Origin: Amycolatopsis acididurans
Lineage (GTDB): Bacteria > Actinomycetota > Actinomycetes > Mycobacteriales > Pseudonocardiaceae
Reading direction: 5' to 3'
NCBI RefSeq assembly: GCF_012328925.1
Contig: NZ_JAAXLS010000025.1
Coordinates: forward strand, 27,491 to 91,490
DNA length: 64,000 bases
Below the pieces are notes generated by a model. The model was given only the letters and a program-made list of their open reading frames with translations, ran no database searches and had not been told where the DNA came from. Made by a program: the position numbers and the translations under genes. Shown here piece by piece: positions 51,350-59,777 of the stretch (positions are counted from its first letter, which is position 1; every line of letters begins with the position of its first letter).

Positions 51350-52072
51350 CTACCGGCTCAGGTGGGTGCCGCCGTTGAGGTGGATCACCTGGCCGGTCAG
51401 GTGTCCGGCACCCGGGCTGCCCAGACAGCCGACCAGCTCCGCCACATCGTCCATCGTTCCGGCCCTCTTGTTGCGCGCCTGCGCCACCAGGCCGTCCCGG
51501 TACTCGTCGGTGAGGGTGCCGCGGAAGAAATCCGTGTTCTCGATCAGGCCCGGGGCGACCACGTTCGCCGTGATGCCGCGTGGGCCCAGCTCGCGGGAGA
51601 TGTCGGCGGTCCACGATTCGACGGCCGCCTTCGCCGCACCGTAGGAGCCGGCGCCCTTGCTCGAGGCGATCGAGCCGATCGTCACGATTCGCGCCTGGTC
51701 GGCGAGCCTGGGCCGCACCGCGGTCGTCACCAATACCGCGGACAGGACGTTCGCCGCGAAATTCGCTCGCCAATTGTCCGCGACGTTGGCCAGATCGTCC
51801 GCCTTGGGGCGCTCGAAATCGGTATTGCCGCCCGCGTTGTTGACCAATACATCCACTCGCGAAGGCAGCTTCGCGAGCGCGGCCTCGACCGCCGCCGGGT
51901 CGCTCGCGTCGAAGGGAACGTAACGCGCTCCCAGCAGAGATGCCGACTCCGCAAGAACATTCTCGCGCCGCCCGGTGATCGTGACACGTTCGCCCGCCTT
52001 GGCGAACCACGCGGCTATGGCATACCCGATCCCGGAGCCGCCACCGGTCACCACTACTTCCCTGGGTTCCAT
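51350..52072 (-). CDS. SDR-family oxidoreductase
   Basis: A 240-residue classical short-chain dehydrogenase. The NADP site is VTGGGSGIGYAIAAWF, the structural motif is NNAGGNTDF, and the catalytic Ser and Tyr-x-x-x-Lys are in GSIASSKGAGSYGAAKAAVE. The C-terminal segment VIHLNGGTHLSR is of the FabG/glucose dehydrogenase type. AAGGA lies nine bases before the ATG. The gene is divergent from a MarR regulator, with 32 bases between the starts, and the operator in that gap suggests repression by the MarR protein. Substrate unknown. Confidence 0.92.
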   Translation of the reverse strand: MEPREVVVTGGGSGIGYAIAAWFAKAGERVTITGRRENVLAESASLLGARYVPFDASDPAAVEAALAKLPSRVDVLVNNAGGNTDFERPKADDLANVADNWRANFAANVLSAVLVTTAVRPRLADQARIVTIGSIASSKGAGSYGAAKAAVESWTADISRELGPRGITANVVAPGLIENTDFFRGTLTDEYRDGLVAQARNKRAGTMDDVAELVGCLGSPGAGHLTGQVIHLNGGTHLSR

Positions 52073-52083
52073 GAAATCAAGTC

Positions 52084-52098
52084 CTTTATTGCTAAAGT
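52084..52098. promoter_or_regulatory. CTTTA-N4-TAAAG operator over a leaderless promoter
   Basis: CTTTA (52084-52088) and TAAAG (52093-52097) form an inverted repeat. TAAAGT (52093-52098) is also a -10-type box ending six bases before the marR ATG, so a bound dimer would occlude the leaderless promoter and the divergent SDR promoter together. Confidence 0.55.
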
Positions 52099-52104
52099 AC
52101 CGAT

Positions 52105-52638
52105 ATGCCCGACCGTACCGACGACCCGGACGAAACGCAAAGCGACGGGGCCGACGCGATCGCCGACGCGTGGTCCCGCGAGCGGCCGGGCACGCCGGTC
52201 TCCTCGATCGGCGTGATCACGCGCATCTGGTGGATCGGCAAACTGCTCGACGAGCAGCGCCGCGCGACGCTGAACCGGGTCGGCATGGACGCGGCGACGC
52301 TGGACCTGCTCTCCACCCTCCGCCGGGCCGGGCCGCCCTACCGGCTGGCGCCGGGCGAACTCGCGAGGCGCACGCTCGTCAGCGCCGGCGCGATCTCGCA
52401 GCGGGTCGCACGCGCCGAGCGTGACGGCCTGGTGCGCAGGCTGCGGTCGCGAGACGACGGCCGCGGTGTGCTCGTCGAACTCACCGACGAGGGCCACGCC
52501 GAGATCGAGCGCACCGTGGACGATCTGCTGACCTACGAGGAGAGCCTGCTGTCCGCACTCACCGCGGACCAACGCGATCAGCTCGCCGGCCTGCTCCGGA
52601 TTCTCCTCGGCGATCTCACCCGACTGGCCGGGTCGTGA
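52105..52638 (+). CDS. MarR-family transcriptional regulator
   Basis: A 177-residue winged-helix regulator. The DNA-binding helix-turn-helix (about 92-135) reads LAPGELARRTLVSAGAISQR, then VARAERDGLVRRLRSRDDGR with the wing GVLVELTDEG. The N-terminal 35 residues are polar. No ribosome-binding site precedes the ATG; TAAAGT ends six bases before it, so the gene is probably leaderless. The inverted repeat overlapping this box suits autorepression plus control of the divergent SDR gene. Ligand unknown, likely a small phenolic or aldehyde (inference from the family). Confidence 0.9.
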   Translation: MPDRTDDPDETQSDGADAIADAWSRERPGTPVSSIGVITRIWWIGKLLDEQRRATLNRVGMDAATLDLLSTLRRAGPPYRLAPGELARRTLVSAGAISQRVARAERDGLVRRLRSRDDGRGVLVELTDEGHAEIERTVDDLLTYEESLLSALTADQRDQLAGLLRILLGDLTRLAGS

Positions 52639-52737
52639 ACCTCGCCGCGGCCGTGTCGGAGGCGGCGGGCGATCTGCGAACTGCGCTACCCCGCGCGACC
52701 GTCCACAAAGGTCACTCGGCCGGCGCGCGCCGGGCGG

Positions 52738-53406
52738 TCAGTTGAGTCGCAGCTTGGGCTTGTGCTCCAGGTGCGAGAGGCCGTTCCAGGCCAGGTTCAC
52801 CAGATGCGCGGCGACCTCGTCCCGCTTGGGCTTGCGCGCGTCGAGCCACCACTGCCCGGTCAGCGCGACCATGCCCACCAGCGCCTGCGCGTACAGCGGC
52901 GCGAGCTTCTCGTCATAGCCGCGGGCCGCGAACTGCTGTCCCAGTATGTGCTCGACCTGCCCGGCGATGTCGTTGAGCAGGGTGGAGAAGGTGCCGGTCG
53001 AGGACGCGACCGGCGAATCGCGTACGAGGATCCGGAACCCGTCGTGCGAGTCCTGGACGTATCCGAGCAGCGCGCTGGCCGCCTGCTCCAGCATCGCGCG
53101 CGGATGCCCACCGTGCAAAGTGGACACCATGCGGTCGAGCAGCACCTGGGTCTCGCGGTCGACGACGACCGCGTAGATCCCTTCCTTGCCACCGAAATGC
53201 TCGTAGACGACCGGCTTGGAGACGTTGGCGCGGTGCGCGATCTCTTCGATCGACGTACCGTCGAAGCCCTTCTCGGCGAACAACGCGCGCGCGACGTTGA
53301 GCAACTGCTGCCTGCGCTCCGCGCCCGTCATCCGGACACGTGCCACCGGAGCCGGAGGCCGCGCTCCGGTGGCCACTTCGCGTTTCGCTCGCCGTCTTGC
53401 CGCCAC
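52738..53406 (-). CDS. TetR-family regulator linked to the desaturase
   Basis: A 222-residue TetR protein. A basic extension (AARRRAKREVATGARPPAP) precedes the helix-turn-helix (GAERRQQLLNVARALFAEKG, then TSIEEIAHRANVSKPVVYEH). The ligand domain includes VEHILGQQFAARGYDEKLAP and VALTGQWWLDARKP. It begins 17 bases after the acyl-CoA desaturase stop, so it is likely cotranscribed and would sense acyl-CoA or fatty acid to adjust desaturation (inference). A TetR gene lies between mfd and glmU in mycobacteria as well (Rv1019). The CCGTAAGTTACGG palindrome before the desaturase is its candidate operator. Confidence 0.9.
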   Translation of the reverse strand: MAARRRAKREVATGARPPAPVARVRMTGAERRQQLLNVARALFAEKGFDGTSIEEIAHRANVSKPVVYEHFGGKEGIYAVVVDRETQVLLDRMVSTLHGGHPRAMLEQAASALLGYVQDSHDGFRILVRDSPVASSTGTFSTLLNDIAGQVEHILGQQFAARGYDEKLAPLYAQALVGMVALTGQWWLDARKPKRDEVAAHLVNLAWNGLSHLEHKPKLRLN

Positions 53407-53423
53407 CAGGGCAGCCTAGAGGC

Positions 53424-54368
53424 TTACTTCGACTCCGCCGTGAGGCGGGCGAGCCTGGCCGGAGTCGGCCAACGCACGTTGCTCGCCCAGCCGAGTTTCT
53501 CGAACGCCCAGATCACCCGGGCGGAAATGTCGATCTGACCGCGCTTGACGCCGTGCCGCGCGGAGGTCGGGTCGGCGTGGTGCAGGTTGTGCCACGACTC
53601 GCCGAAGGACAGGATCGCCAGCGGCCAGAAGTTCGCCGACTTGTCGCGCGCCGCGAACGGCCGCTCGCCGATCATGTGGCAGATCGAGTTCACCGACCAC
53701 GTCACGTGGTGCAGCACGCACACCCGCACGAGCCCCGCCCAGAAGAACGCGGTGACCGCGCCCCACAGCGACCACGAGATCAGCCCGCCGAGCAGCGCCG
53801 GCAGCGTCAGCGTGAGCAGCGACCACAGCCAGAACAGGTCGTCGACCTTCTTGATCGCCGGGTCCTTGAGCAGGTCCGGCGCGAAACGCTCGGCGTTGCT
53901 CTTGTCGCGCTCGAACAGCCACCCCATGTGCGCGTGCCAGAAACCCTTGGCGATCGCCAAGGGGGACGTGCCGTACAGCCACGGCGAGTGCGGGTCGCCG
54001 TCGCGGTCGGAGAAGGCGTGGTGCCTGCGGTGATCGGCGACCCAGGTGATCACCGGCCCCTGCACGGCGAAACTGCCCGCGACGGCCAGCAGAACGCGCA
54101 GCCAGCGCTTGGCCTTGAACGAGCCGTGCGTGAAGTAACGGTGGTACGCGACGGTGATGCCGAGCCCGCTCAACGCGTAGAAGAAGACGAAGAGCCCGAC
54201 GTCGACCCAGCTCAGCCCCCAACCCCAGGCGAAGGGAACCGCGACGACAAGCGCCACCAGCGGCAGGATCACGCCGAGGTACACGGCGAACTGGACGCCG
54301 AACCCGCGCTGTCCGCTGATCACCGGCTTCGGGCCGTTCGTCTTCGGGGGTTCGAGGGTAGCCGTCAT
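53424..54368 (-). CDS. Membrane acyl-CoA delta-9 desaturase
   Basis: Introduces a cis double bond into acyl-CoA using a di-iron centre. The 314-residue protein shows the three histidine boxes of the stearoyl-CoA desaturase family: HRYFTH, HRRHH in VADHRRHHAFSD, and HNLHH in ESWHNLHHADPTS. Four hydrophobic helices are arranged as two hairpins. I use ATG 54368; a TTG two codons earlier is possible. It is similar to mycobacterial DesA3, which works with an oxidoreductase not found nearby. The TetR gene follows at once. A palindrome lies about 60 bases upstream, overlapping a TAACTT box. Confidence 0.92.
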   Translation of the reverse strand: MTATLEPPKTNGPKPVISGQRGFGVQFAVYLGVILPLVALVVAVPFAWGWGLSWVDVGLFVFFYALSGLGITVAYHRYFTHGSFKAKRWLRVLLAVAGSFAVQGPVITWVADHRRHHAFSDRDGDPHSPWLYGTSPLAIAKGFWHAHMGWLFERDKSNAERFAPDLLKDPAIKKVDDLFWLWSLLTLTLPALLGGLISWSLWGAVTAFFWAGLVRVCVLHHVTWSVNSICHMIGERPFAARDKSANFWPLAILSFGESWHNLHHADPTSARHGVKRGQIDISARVIWAFEKLGWASNVRWPTPARLARLTAESK

Positions 54369-54427
54369 GCGCAACCACTTCTTCCTGCGTTTTTCGGGAC
54401 GACCAAAGGGTGCCCTTACCTACGTTT

Positions 54428-54440
54428 CCGTAAGTTACGG
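54428..54440. promoter_or_regulatory. CCGTAA-G-TTACGG palindrome before the desaturase
   Basis: A perfect 6+1+6 inverted repeat located 60 bases upstream of the desaturase ATG. On the minus strand it contains TAACTT, a plausible -10 box. It is the best candidate for the operator of the TetR protein encoded downstream in the same operon. Confidence 0.6.
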
Positions 54441-54534
54441 TACAGGAGGTTTACCCCTGTGGGGAGAGGCGAAAACGGCGGCCAACCCCAGCCCCTGGGC
54501 TGCTTCCCGGGATCGCTATCCTGACCAGGCACGA

Positions 54535-54606
54535 TCCGCCGTAGTGTAATTGGCAGCACTTCAGATTTTGGTTCTGACAGTTCAGGTTCGAATCCTGGCG
54601 GCGGAG
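54535..54606 (+). tRNA. tRNA-Gln (anticodon TTG)
   Basis: A 72-nt cloverleaf. Acceptor TCCGCCG pairs with CGGCGGA, discriminator G. The anticodon stem TCAGA/TCTGA holds the loop TTTTGGT (anticodon TTG). The T arm includes GGTTCGAATCC. The U1-A72 type acceptor end is characteristic of bacterial tRNA-Gln. No CCA encoded. Confidence 0.95.
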
Positions 54607-54685
54607 CTGCCGTGCGATACGCGACGAGCGAAGGGGGTGCACCCCGCTGCTAGGCGACAACGAGCCGGCGAACAGACGCCCGGCC

Positions 54686-56374
54686 TTGGCGGAGCTCTCC
54701 GACGCCTGGCTGGTCGGGCGTGCGCGGGAACTGATCGCCGCGGTCCAGCATACCGATCACGAAGAGCAGCTCGACATCGTCTACACCATTGACGAGCTGC
54801 TGGAGGAAACCCAGCGCCGCGGCGAACCGGTGCTGGTCGCGCAACTCCTGCGCGCCGCCGCGCTGGCCCGGCTGGTCACCCGCGGGCTCGCGGCGGAGGC
54901 CGAGCCACTGCTCGACGAGATGCTCGCACACACCCGCCGCCACGGGCTCGCGCTGTACCGGGCCGACGCGCACGCGCTGCGTGGCCGGCGGCTCGTACTG
55001 GCACAGCAGGAGGACGCCGCGCTGACCGAGATCGCGCGAGCGCTGGCCATTCTGGACGACACCGGCGGCCCGGACATGCAGATGTCCCGTCGGGAATGGG
55101 CGAAAACCCAGTCCAGCGCGTTCATCGACTGCTGGCTCGTGCTCAATCAGCTCGGCGTGTACGAGGCCGCCGAGGAAGTGATCGCGCGGGCGCACCAGGC
55201 CGTGCGCGAGACCGCGGGGCCGCACGAGATCACGCTCCAACTGATCAACCGGGTCAAGATGCTGCTCGGCTGGGCCCTGCGGCTGGAACGGGTCGAACGG
55301 GACACCGAAGCGCAGGCGAAGTTGGACACGGCCGCGTCGATGGCGGTCGCCGTCGAGGCGCCGTTCGCGGAGTCGCTGTTCCCGCGCCGCGTGGGCGTGG
55401 CGGCGGTGGACCAGGTCGGCGTGCTGGCGGCCGCACTCGCCCTCGCCGCTCCCGACCTCAGCCACATCGACCGGCTGCGCCGCCTGCTCATCGAGCCGGC
55501 CTACCCGCACGAGCAGGTCATCGTCACCATCGCGCTCGCCCGCTGCCTCGAGACCACCGGTCAGCGTGAGGAAGCGCTCAAGGCCCTGCACGCCACCAGG
55601 CTGAACCTCGACGACGACAACTCCCAGCCCTCCATGCGCCTGAACCTGGTGCGCGAACTGGCGCGGCTGGACTTCGCGCAGCACGAGAACGAGAACCTGC
55701 GCCCGCTGGTCGAGTACTCCACCGCGCTCGAAGTCGAACTGTGGTCGCTGCGCGAATCGCAGATCGCCACGCTCAACACGCGCCGCGAGCACGAACGCCT
55801 GTCCGCCCAGCACGGCGCGATCAGCCAGCAGGCACTGCAGGATCCGCTCACCGGCCTGCCCAACCGGCGCGCGCTGGACGAGCACCTGCGCACGCTGTCC
55901 GCGTCCACCACGGCGCAGCCACTCGCGGTCGCGCTGGTGGACCTCGACCGATTCAAGGGCGTCAACGACGAGCACTCGCACGCCGAGGGCGACGACGTGC
56001 TTCGGGTGGTCGCCAGCACCCTGCGCGACGCGCTGCGCGGCGACGACATCGTGGCCCGCTACGGCGGCGACGAATTCGTGGCGCTGCTGCCGGGAGCGCC
56101 GGTGTCGGCGGCGAAACAGGCGCTCGGCCGTGCGGTCACGGCCGTGTCGAATCTGCCACATCACCTTTCACACGGGGTAACCCTCTCGATCGGGCTCGTC
56201 TCGCTGCGCCCGCAGGAACGGCCCGACCAGGTGCTCTCCCGCGCCGATGCCGCGATGTACCAGGCGAAACGCGGTGGAGGAAACCAGGTGGCCACGGCGA
56301 ACGTGGTACCCGGTGAGGGGCTGCCGGCGTGGGCGGATGCCGACCCGGCGGCGGCCGAGGAAGAGCACCCGTAG
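54686..56374 (+). CDS. GGDEF-domain diguanylate cyclase with TPR-like N-terminus
   Basis: A protein of 562 residues or more that likely makes cyclic di-GMP. Residues 1-370 are helical and TPR-like (AAALARLVTRGLAAEAEPLL and ALARCLETTGQREEALKALH), followed by a short coiled coil and the GGDEF domain (about 390-545). This carries DPLTGLPNRRALDEHL, the active site ARYGGDEFVALLP, and an inhibitory I-site RGDD five residues upstream of GGDEF. No membrane helix is seen, so it is a cytoplasmic sensor. The start is uncertain: TTG 54686 lacks a clear ribosome-binding site, whereas an in-frame CTG at 54647 has AAGGGGGTG seven bases before it. It lies between tRNA-Gln and glmU. Confidence 0.88.
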   Translation: MAELSDAWLVGRARELIAAVQHTDHEEQLDIVYTIDELLEETQRRGEPVLVAQLLRAAALARLVTRGLAAEAEPLLDEMLAHTRRHGLALYRADAHALRGRRLVLAQQEDAALTEIARALAILDDTGGPDMQMSRREWAKTQSSAFIDCWLVLNQLGVYEAAEEVIARAHQAVRETAGPHEITLQLINRVKMLLGWALRLERVERDTEAQAKLDTAASMAVAVEAPFAESLFPRRVGVAAVDQVGVLAAALALAAPDLSHIDRLRRLLIEPAYPHEQVIVTIALARCLETTGQREEALKALHATRLNLDDDNSQPSMRLNLVRELARLDFAQHENENLRPLVEYSTALEVELWSLRESQIATLNTRREHERLSAQHGAISQQALQDPLTGLPNRRALDEHLRTLSASTTAQPLAVALVDLDRFKGVNDEHSHAEGDDVLRVVASTLRDALRGDDIVARYGGDEFVALLPGAPVSAAKQALGRAVTAVSNLPHHLSHGVTLSIGLVSLRPQERPDQVLSRADAAMYQAKRGGGNQVATANVVPGEGLPAWADADPAAAEEEHP

Positions 56375-56418
56375 GATCGACGCCCGTTGCTAGTCGCCAT
56401 CTGCAGTTTGGGAGTGCC

Positions 56419-57888
56419 GTGACCGGCCCGCTGAGCACATTGGTCCTCGCCGCGGGCGAGGGCACCAGGATGCGTTCCACCACACCGAAAGTGCTGCATC
56501 CGATCGCGGGGCGGCCACTGGTGGAGCACGCGGTACGAGCGGCGGCCGGGCTCGAGCCCGAGCACCTGGTGGTGGTCGTCGGGCACGGGCGCGAAGCCGT
56601 CGCCGAACACCTCGACCAGGTCGGCAAGGCGCTGGGCCGCCCGGTCACGACCGCGGTGCAGGAAGTCCAGAAGGGCACCGGGCACGCGGTTTCCTGCGCG
56701 CTCGACGCGCTGCCCGGCGGGCTCACCGGCACCGTCGTGGTCAGCTACGGCGACGTGCCGCTGCTCGACACGGCGACCCTGTCCGCACTGCTCGCCGAGC
56801 ATCGCGACAGCGGGCACGTGGTGACGGTGCTGACCGCGGTCGCGCCCGATCCCACCGGCTACGGCCGCATCATCCGGGACGCCACCGGTGCCGTGCGCGG
56901 CATCGTCGAGCAGCGCGACGCGACCGAGGAACAGCTGGAGATCACCGAGATCAACTCCGGTGTCTACGCGTTCGACGCGGAGCTGCTCACCGCCGGCCTG
57001 TCCCGCCTGTCGACCGACAACGCGCAGGGTGAGCTGTACCTGACCGACGTGCTCACCAACGCGTGCGCCGAGGGACTCGGCGTCGGCGCGCTCGTCGTGG
57101 ACGATCCCTGGCTGACCGAGGGCGTCAACGACCGGGTCCAGCTGTCGGCGGTCGGCGCCGAGCTGAACCGGCGGCTCGTGCGCCGCTGGCAGCTCGAAGG
57201 CGTCACCGTGGTGGATCCGGCGAGCACGTGGCTGGACGCGGGTGTGACGCTGGCCCGTGACGTCGTGCTGGAGCCGGGGGTGCAGCTCAAGGGCAGCACG
57301 TCGATCGGTGAGGGCGCGGTCGTCGGCCCGGACACGACGCTCACGAACGTCCTGGTGGGGCCTGGCGCGCACGTGGTGCGCACGCACGGTTTCGATTCCG
57401 AGATCGGCGCGAACGCCAACGTCGGCCCGTTCGCGTATCTCCGCCCGGGGTCCAAACTGGGCGAAAAGGGCAAAATCGGAACTTTCGTCGAGACCAAGAA
57501 GGCCGACATCGGCGCCGGGAGCAAGGTGCCTCATCTGACCTATGTCGGGGATGCGACGATCGGCGAGAACAGCAACATCGGTGCGTCGAGCGTGTTCGTC
57601 AATTACGACGGGGTACGCAAACACCAGACGACCATCGGTTCGCACGTGCGGACGGGGTCGGACAACACCTTCGTCGCACCGGTGTCCATCGGTGACGGGG
57701 CGTACACGGGTGCTGGCACTGTGATCAGGCAAGACGTGCCGCCGGGGGCGCTTGGCGTCTCGATGGGACCGCAGCGCAATATTGAAGGCTGGGTGGTCCG
57801 GCGCAGGCCGGGCACCCCAGCGGCGGAGGCGGCCTCCGCCGCACAAGAAGAAACGCAAACCGAGCGGGAGTCGTCAGATGAGTCCTAA
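56419..57888 (+). CDS. glmU: Bifunctional GlmU (UDP-GlcNAc synthesis)
   Basis: Acetylates glucosamine-1-phosphate and uridylylates the product to UDP-GlcNAc, a precursor of peptidoglycan and, in this group, mycothiol. The 489-residue protein starts at GTG 56419, with GGGAG five bases upstream. The N-terminal pyrophosphorylase has LAAGEGTRMRSTTPKVLHPI and VVVSYGDVPLLDT. The C-terminal left-handed beta-helix acetyltransferase has hexapeptide repeats and NYDGVRKHQTTIGSHV. A charged C-terminal tail rich in Glu is typical of actinobacteria. The 3' end overlaps prs by eleven bases, so the two genes are coupled. Confidence 0.96.
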   Translation: MTGPLSTLVLAAGEGTRMRSTTPKVLHPIAGRPLVEHAVRAAAGLEPEHLVVVVGHGREAVAEHLDQVGKALGRPVTTAVQEVQKGTGHAVSCALDALPGGLTGTVVVSYGDVPLLDTATLSALLAEHRDSGHVVTVLTAVAPDPTGYGRIIRDATGAVRGIVEQRDATEEQLEITEINSGVYAFDAELLTAGLSRLSTDNAQGELYLTDVLTNACAEGLGVGALVVDDPWLTEGVNDRVQLSAVGAELNRRLVRRWQLEGVTVVDPASTWLDAGVTLARDVVLEPGVQLKGSTSIGEGAVVGPDTTLTNVLVGPGAHVVRTHGFDSEIGANANVGPFAYLRPGSKLGEKGKIGTFVETKKADIGAGSKVPHLTYVGDATIGENSNIGASSVFVNYDGVRKHQTTIGSHVRTGSDNTFVAPVSIGDGAYTGAGTVIRQDVPPGALGVSMGPQRNIEGWVVRRRPGTPAAEAASAAQEETQTERESSDES

Positions 57889-58858
57889 GTCCGGCACGCC
57901 GAAGAAGAACCTCATGCTCTTCTCCGGTCGCGCACATCGGGAACTCGCGGAAGAGGTGGCCGCGAACCTCAACGTGACGATCACCCCGCAGACGGCGCAC
58001 ACCTTCGCCAACGGCGAGCTGTTCGTGCGGTTCGAGGAATCGGTGCGCGGCACCGACGCCTTCGTGATCCAGAGCCACACCACGCCCATCAACGAGTGGG
58101 TCATGGAGCAGCTGATCATGGTGGACGCGCTCAAGCGCGCCAGTGCCAAGCGGATCACCGTCGTCATACCGTTCTACCCGTACGCGCGCCAGGACAAGAA
58201 GCACAAGGGCCGTGAGCCGATCTCGGCGCGGCTGATCGCGGACCTGTTCAAGACCGCGGGCGCCGACCGGATCATGACGGTCGACCTGCACACCGCGCAG
58301 ATCCAGGGCTTCTTCGACGGTCCGGTGGACCACCTGTTCGCGCAGAACCTGCTGGCCCAGCACATCAAGAAGACCTACGGCGACGCCGACATCGCGGTGG
58401 TCTCGCCGGACTCGGGCCGCGTGCGGCTGGCGGAGAAGTGGGCACAGCAACTGGGCGACCGGCCGATCGCGTTCATCCACAAGACGCGTGACCCCGACAA
58501 GCCGAACCAGGCCGTGGCCAACCGCGTGGTCGGCAACGTTCAGGGCAAGCTGTGCGTGCTGGTCGACGACATGATCGACACCGGTGGCACGATCGTGAAG
58601 GCGACCGACGCGCTGCTCGAGGAAGGCGCCGCCGACGTGGTCATCGCCACCACGCACGGCATCCTGTCGGACCCGGCGACCGAACGCCTGTCGAACTGCA
58701 AGGCGCGCGAGGTCATCGTCACCAACTCGCTGCCGATCCCGGCGGAGAAGCGCTTCGGCAACCTGACGGTGCTCTCGATCGCCCCGATGCTGGCGGAAGC
58801 CATTCAGCAGGTCTTCGAAGACGGTTCGGTCACCAGCCTGTTCGACGGCCACGCCTGA
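57878..58858 (+). CDS. prs: Ribose-phosphate pyrophosphokinase
   Basis: Makes PRPP from ribose-5-phosphate and ATP for nucleotide, histidine and arabinan synthesis. The 326-residue protein has the class I Prs features: the ATP-binding flexible loop FYPYARQDKKHKGREPIS, metal ligand region TVDLHTAQIQGFFDGP, and the PRPP-binding motif VLVDDMIDTGGTIV. The ATG at 57878 lies inside the end of glmU, an arrangement also seen in mycobacteria (glmU-prsA). The next gene on the plus strand is 36 bases on and is probably on its own or a read-through transcript. Confidence 0.96.
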   Translation: MSPKSGTPKKNLMLFSGRAHRELAEEVAANLNVTITPQTAHTFANGELFVRFEESVRGTDAFVIQSHTTPINEWVMEQLIMVDALKRASAKRITVVIPFYPYARQDKKHKGREPISARLIADLFKTAGADRIMTVDLHTAQIQGFFDGPVDHLFAQNLLAQHIKKTYGDADIAVVSPDSGRVRLAEKWAQQLGDRPIAFIHKTRDPDKPNQAVANRVVGNVQGKLCVLVDDMIDTGGTIVKATDALLEEGAADVVIATTHGILSDPATERLSNCKAREVIVTNSLPIPAEKRFGNLTVLSIAPMLAEAIQQVFEDGSVTSLFDGHA

Positions 58859-58894
58859 TCGTTTCTCGTTCTCGGCACTCGCACTGGGGGAATT

Positions 58895-59764
58895 GTGCCG
58901 TCGCACCTGCACGAGGGGCTGGTGGAGCTGTTCCGCCAGCGTCCGGCACTGGCCGCGGAGCTGCTCACCGAGCAGCTCCGCGCGCCGTTGCCGTCCTTCG
59001 AGGACGCACGTCTGGACTCGTGTGACCTCACCGATCTGACTCCGACCGAGTACCGCGCCGACGCGGTGGTCGTGCTGACCCGGGCCGAGCGACCCGTGCT
59101 CGCCGTCGTGGTCGAAATCCAGCTGCGGCGCGATGCCGCGAAGCGGTGGTCCTGGCCGGTGTACCTGGCGACCCTGCGAGCGCGGTTGCGGACTCCGGTG
59201 ACGTTGCTGGTGCTGTGCCCGGACAAGCGGACCGGCACGTGGTGCGCGCAGCCGATCGAGCTGGGCCACCCGGGCTGGACGTTGCGGCCGCAGGTCGTCG
59301 ACCCCGGGCAGGTGCCGGCCGTGACGGACCCGGTCGCCGCCGAACGCAGCCCCGAGCTGGCCGTCCTCTCGGCCATGGCCCACAGCGAAAGCCCGGACCG
59401 GGGCAAGGTGCTGTCCGCGCTGCTCGCCGGTCTGCAAACGGTCGATGACGAGCGCGTCACTCGGTACTATGACCTCGTGCTCGCGGTGCTGCCCGAAGCC
59501 GCGCGAGCCCACCTGGAGGAACTGATGACGACGGGGACCTACGAGTACCAGAGCGACTTCGCCCGCAAGTACTTCGGCCAGGGTCTCGCCGAGGGAGAAG
59601 TCGTCGGCGAGGCCAAAGCGCTGCTGGAAGTCCTCTCCGCGCGCGACATCACCGTGCCGGACGACATCCGATCCCGCATCCTCGACTGCACCGACACCGA
59701 GATCCTCCGCACCTGGGTGCGCCGCGCCGTCACCGTCGGCAGCGCCGACGAACTCTTCGACTGA
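58895..59764 (+). CDS. Rpn-like PD-(D/E)XK nuclease-family protein (putative toxin)
   Basis: A 289-residue protein from GTG 58895. The N-terminal part has a PD-(D/E)XK core with the E-x-Q variant typical of Rpn/transposase_31-like nucleases: Asp56 in EYRADAVVVL, Glu74 and Gln76 in AVVVEIQLRRD, then RWSWPVYLATLRARL. A helical linker follows. The C-terminal 79 residues begin at Met211 (MTTGTYEYQSDFARKYFGQG), contain a GE-rich spacer, and end EILRTWVRRAVTVGSADELFD. A strong Shine-Dalgarno (GGAGG) sits five bases before the Met211 ATG inside the gene. In E. coli Rpn proteins the C-terminal part is also made separately and blocks the nuclease. Assignment to this superfamily is by motif only. Confidence 0.75.
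   Translation: MPSHLHEGLVELFRQRPALAAELLTEQLRAPLPSFEDARLDSCDLTDLTPTEYRADAVVVLTRAERPVLAVVVEIQLRRDAAKRWSWPVYLATLRARLRTPVTLLVLCPDKRTGTWCAQPIELGHPGWTLRPQVVDPGQVPAVTDPVAAERSPELAVLSAMAHSESPDRGKVLSALLAGLQTVDDERVTRYYDLVLAVLPEAARAHLEELMTTGTYEYQSDFARKYFGQGLAEGEVVGEAKALLEVLSARDITVPDDIRSRILDCTDTEILRTWVRRAVTVGSADELFD
59525..59764 (+). CDS. Candidate internally initiated C-terminal protein (RpnS-like)
   Basis: An in-frame ATG at 59525 inside the Rpn-like gene is preceded by GGAGG at 59515-59519 with a five-base spacer, a better site than that of the full gene. It would give a 79-residue protein identical to the C-terminus of the long form. Intragenic small antitoxins of this kind are known for E. coli rpn genes. 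The free-standing duplicate downstream begins at the equivalent methionine (MTATHEYQSDF), which independently supports this start. Expression is not shown by sequence alone. Confidence 0.55.
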   Translation: MTTGTYEYQSDFARKYFGQGLAEGEVVGEAKALLEVLSARDITVPDDIRSRILDCTDTEILRTWVRRAVTVGSADELFD

Positions 59765-59767
59765 CGC
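59541..59767 (+). repeat. First copy of a ~0.22-kb tandem duplication (3' end of Rpn-like gene)
   Basis: The 227-base segment is repeated at 59791-60005 (215 bases). Apart from a 12-base in-frame insertion in this copy (four codons in the GE-rich linker) there are only three substitutions, all at synonymous third positions. Confidence 0.95.
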
Positions 59768-59777
59768 CCGGGATTCG

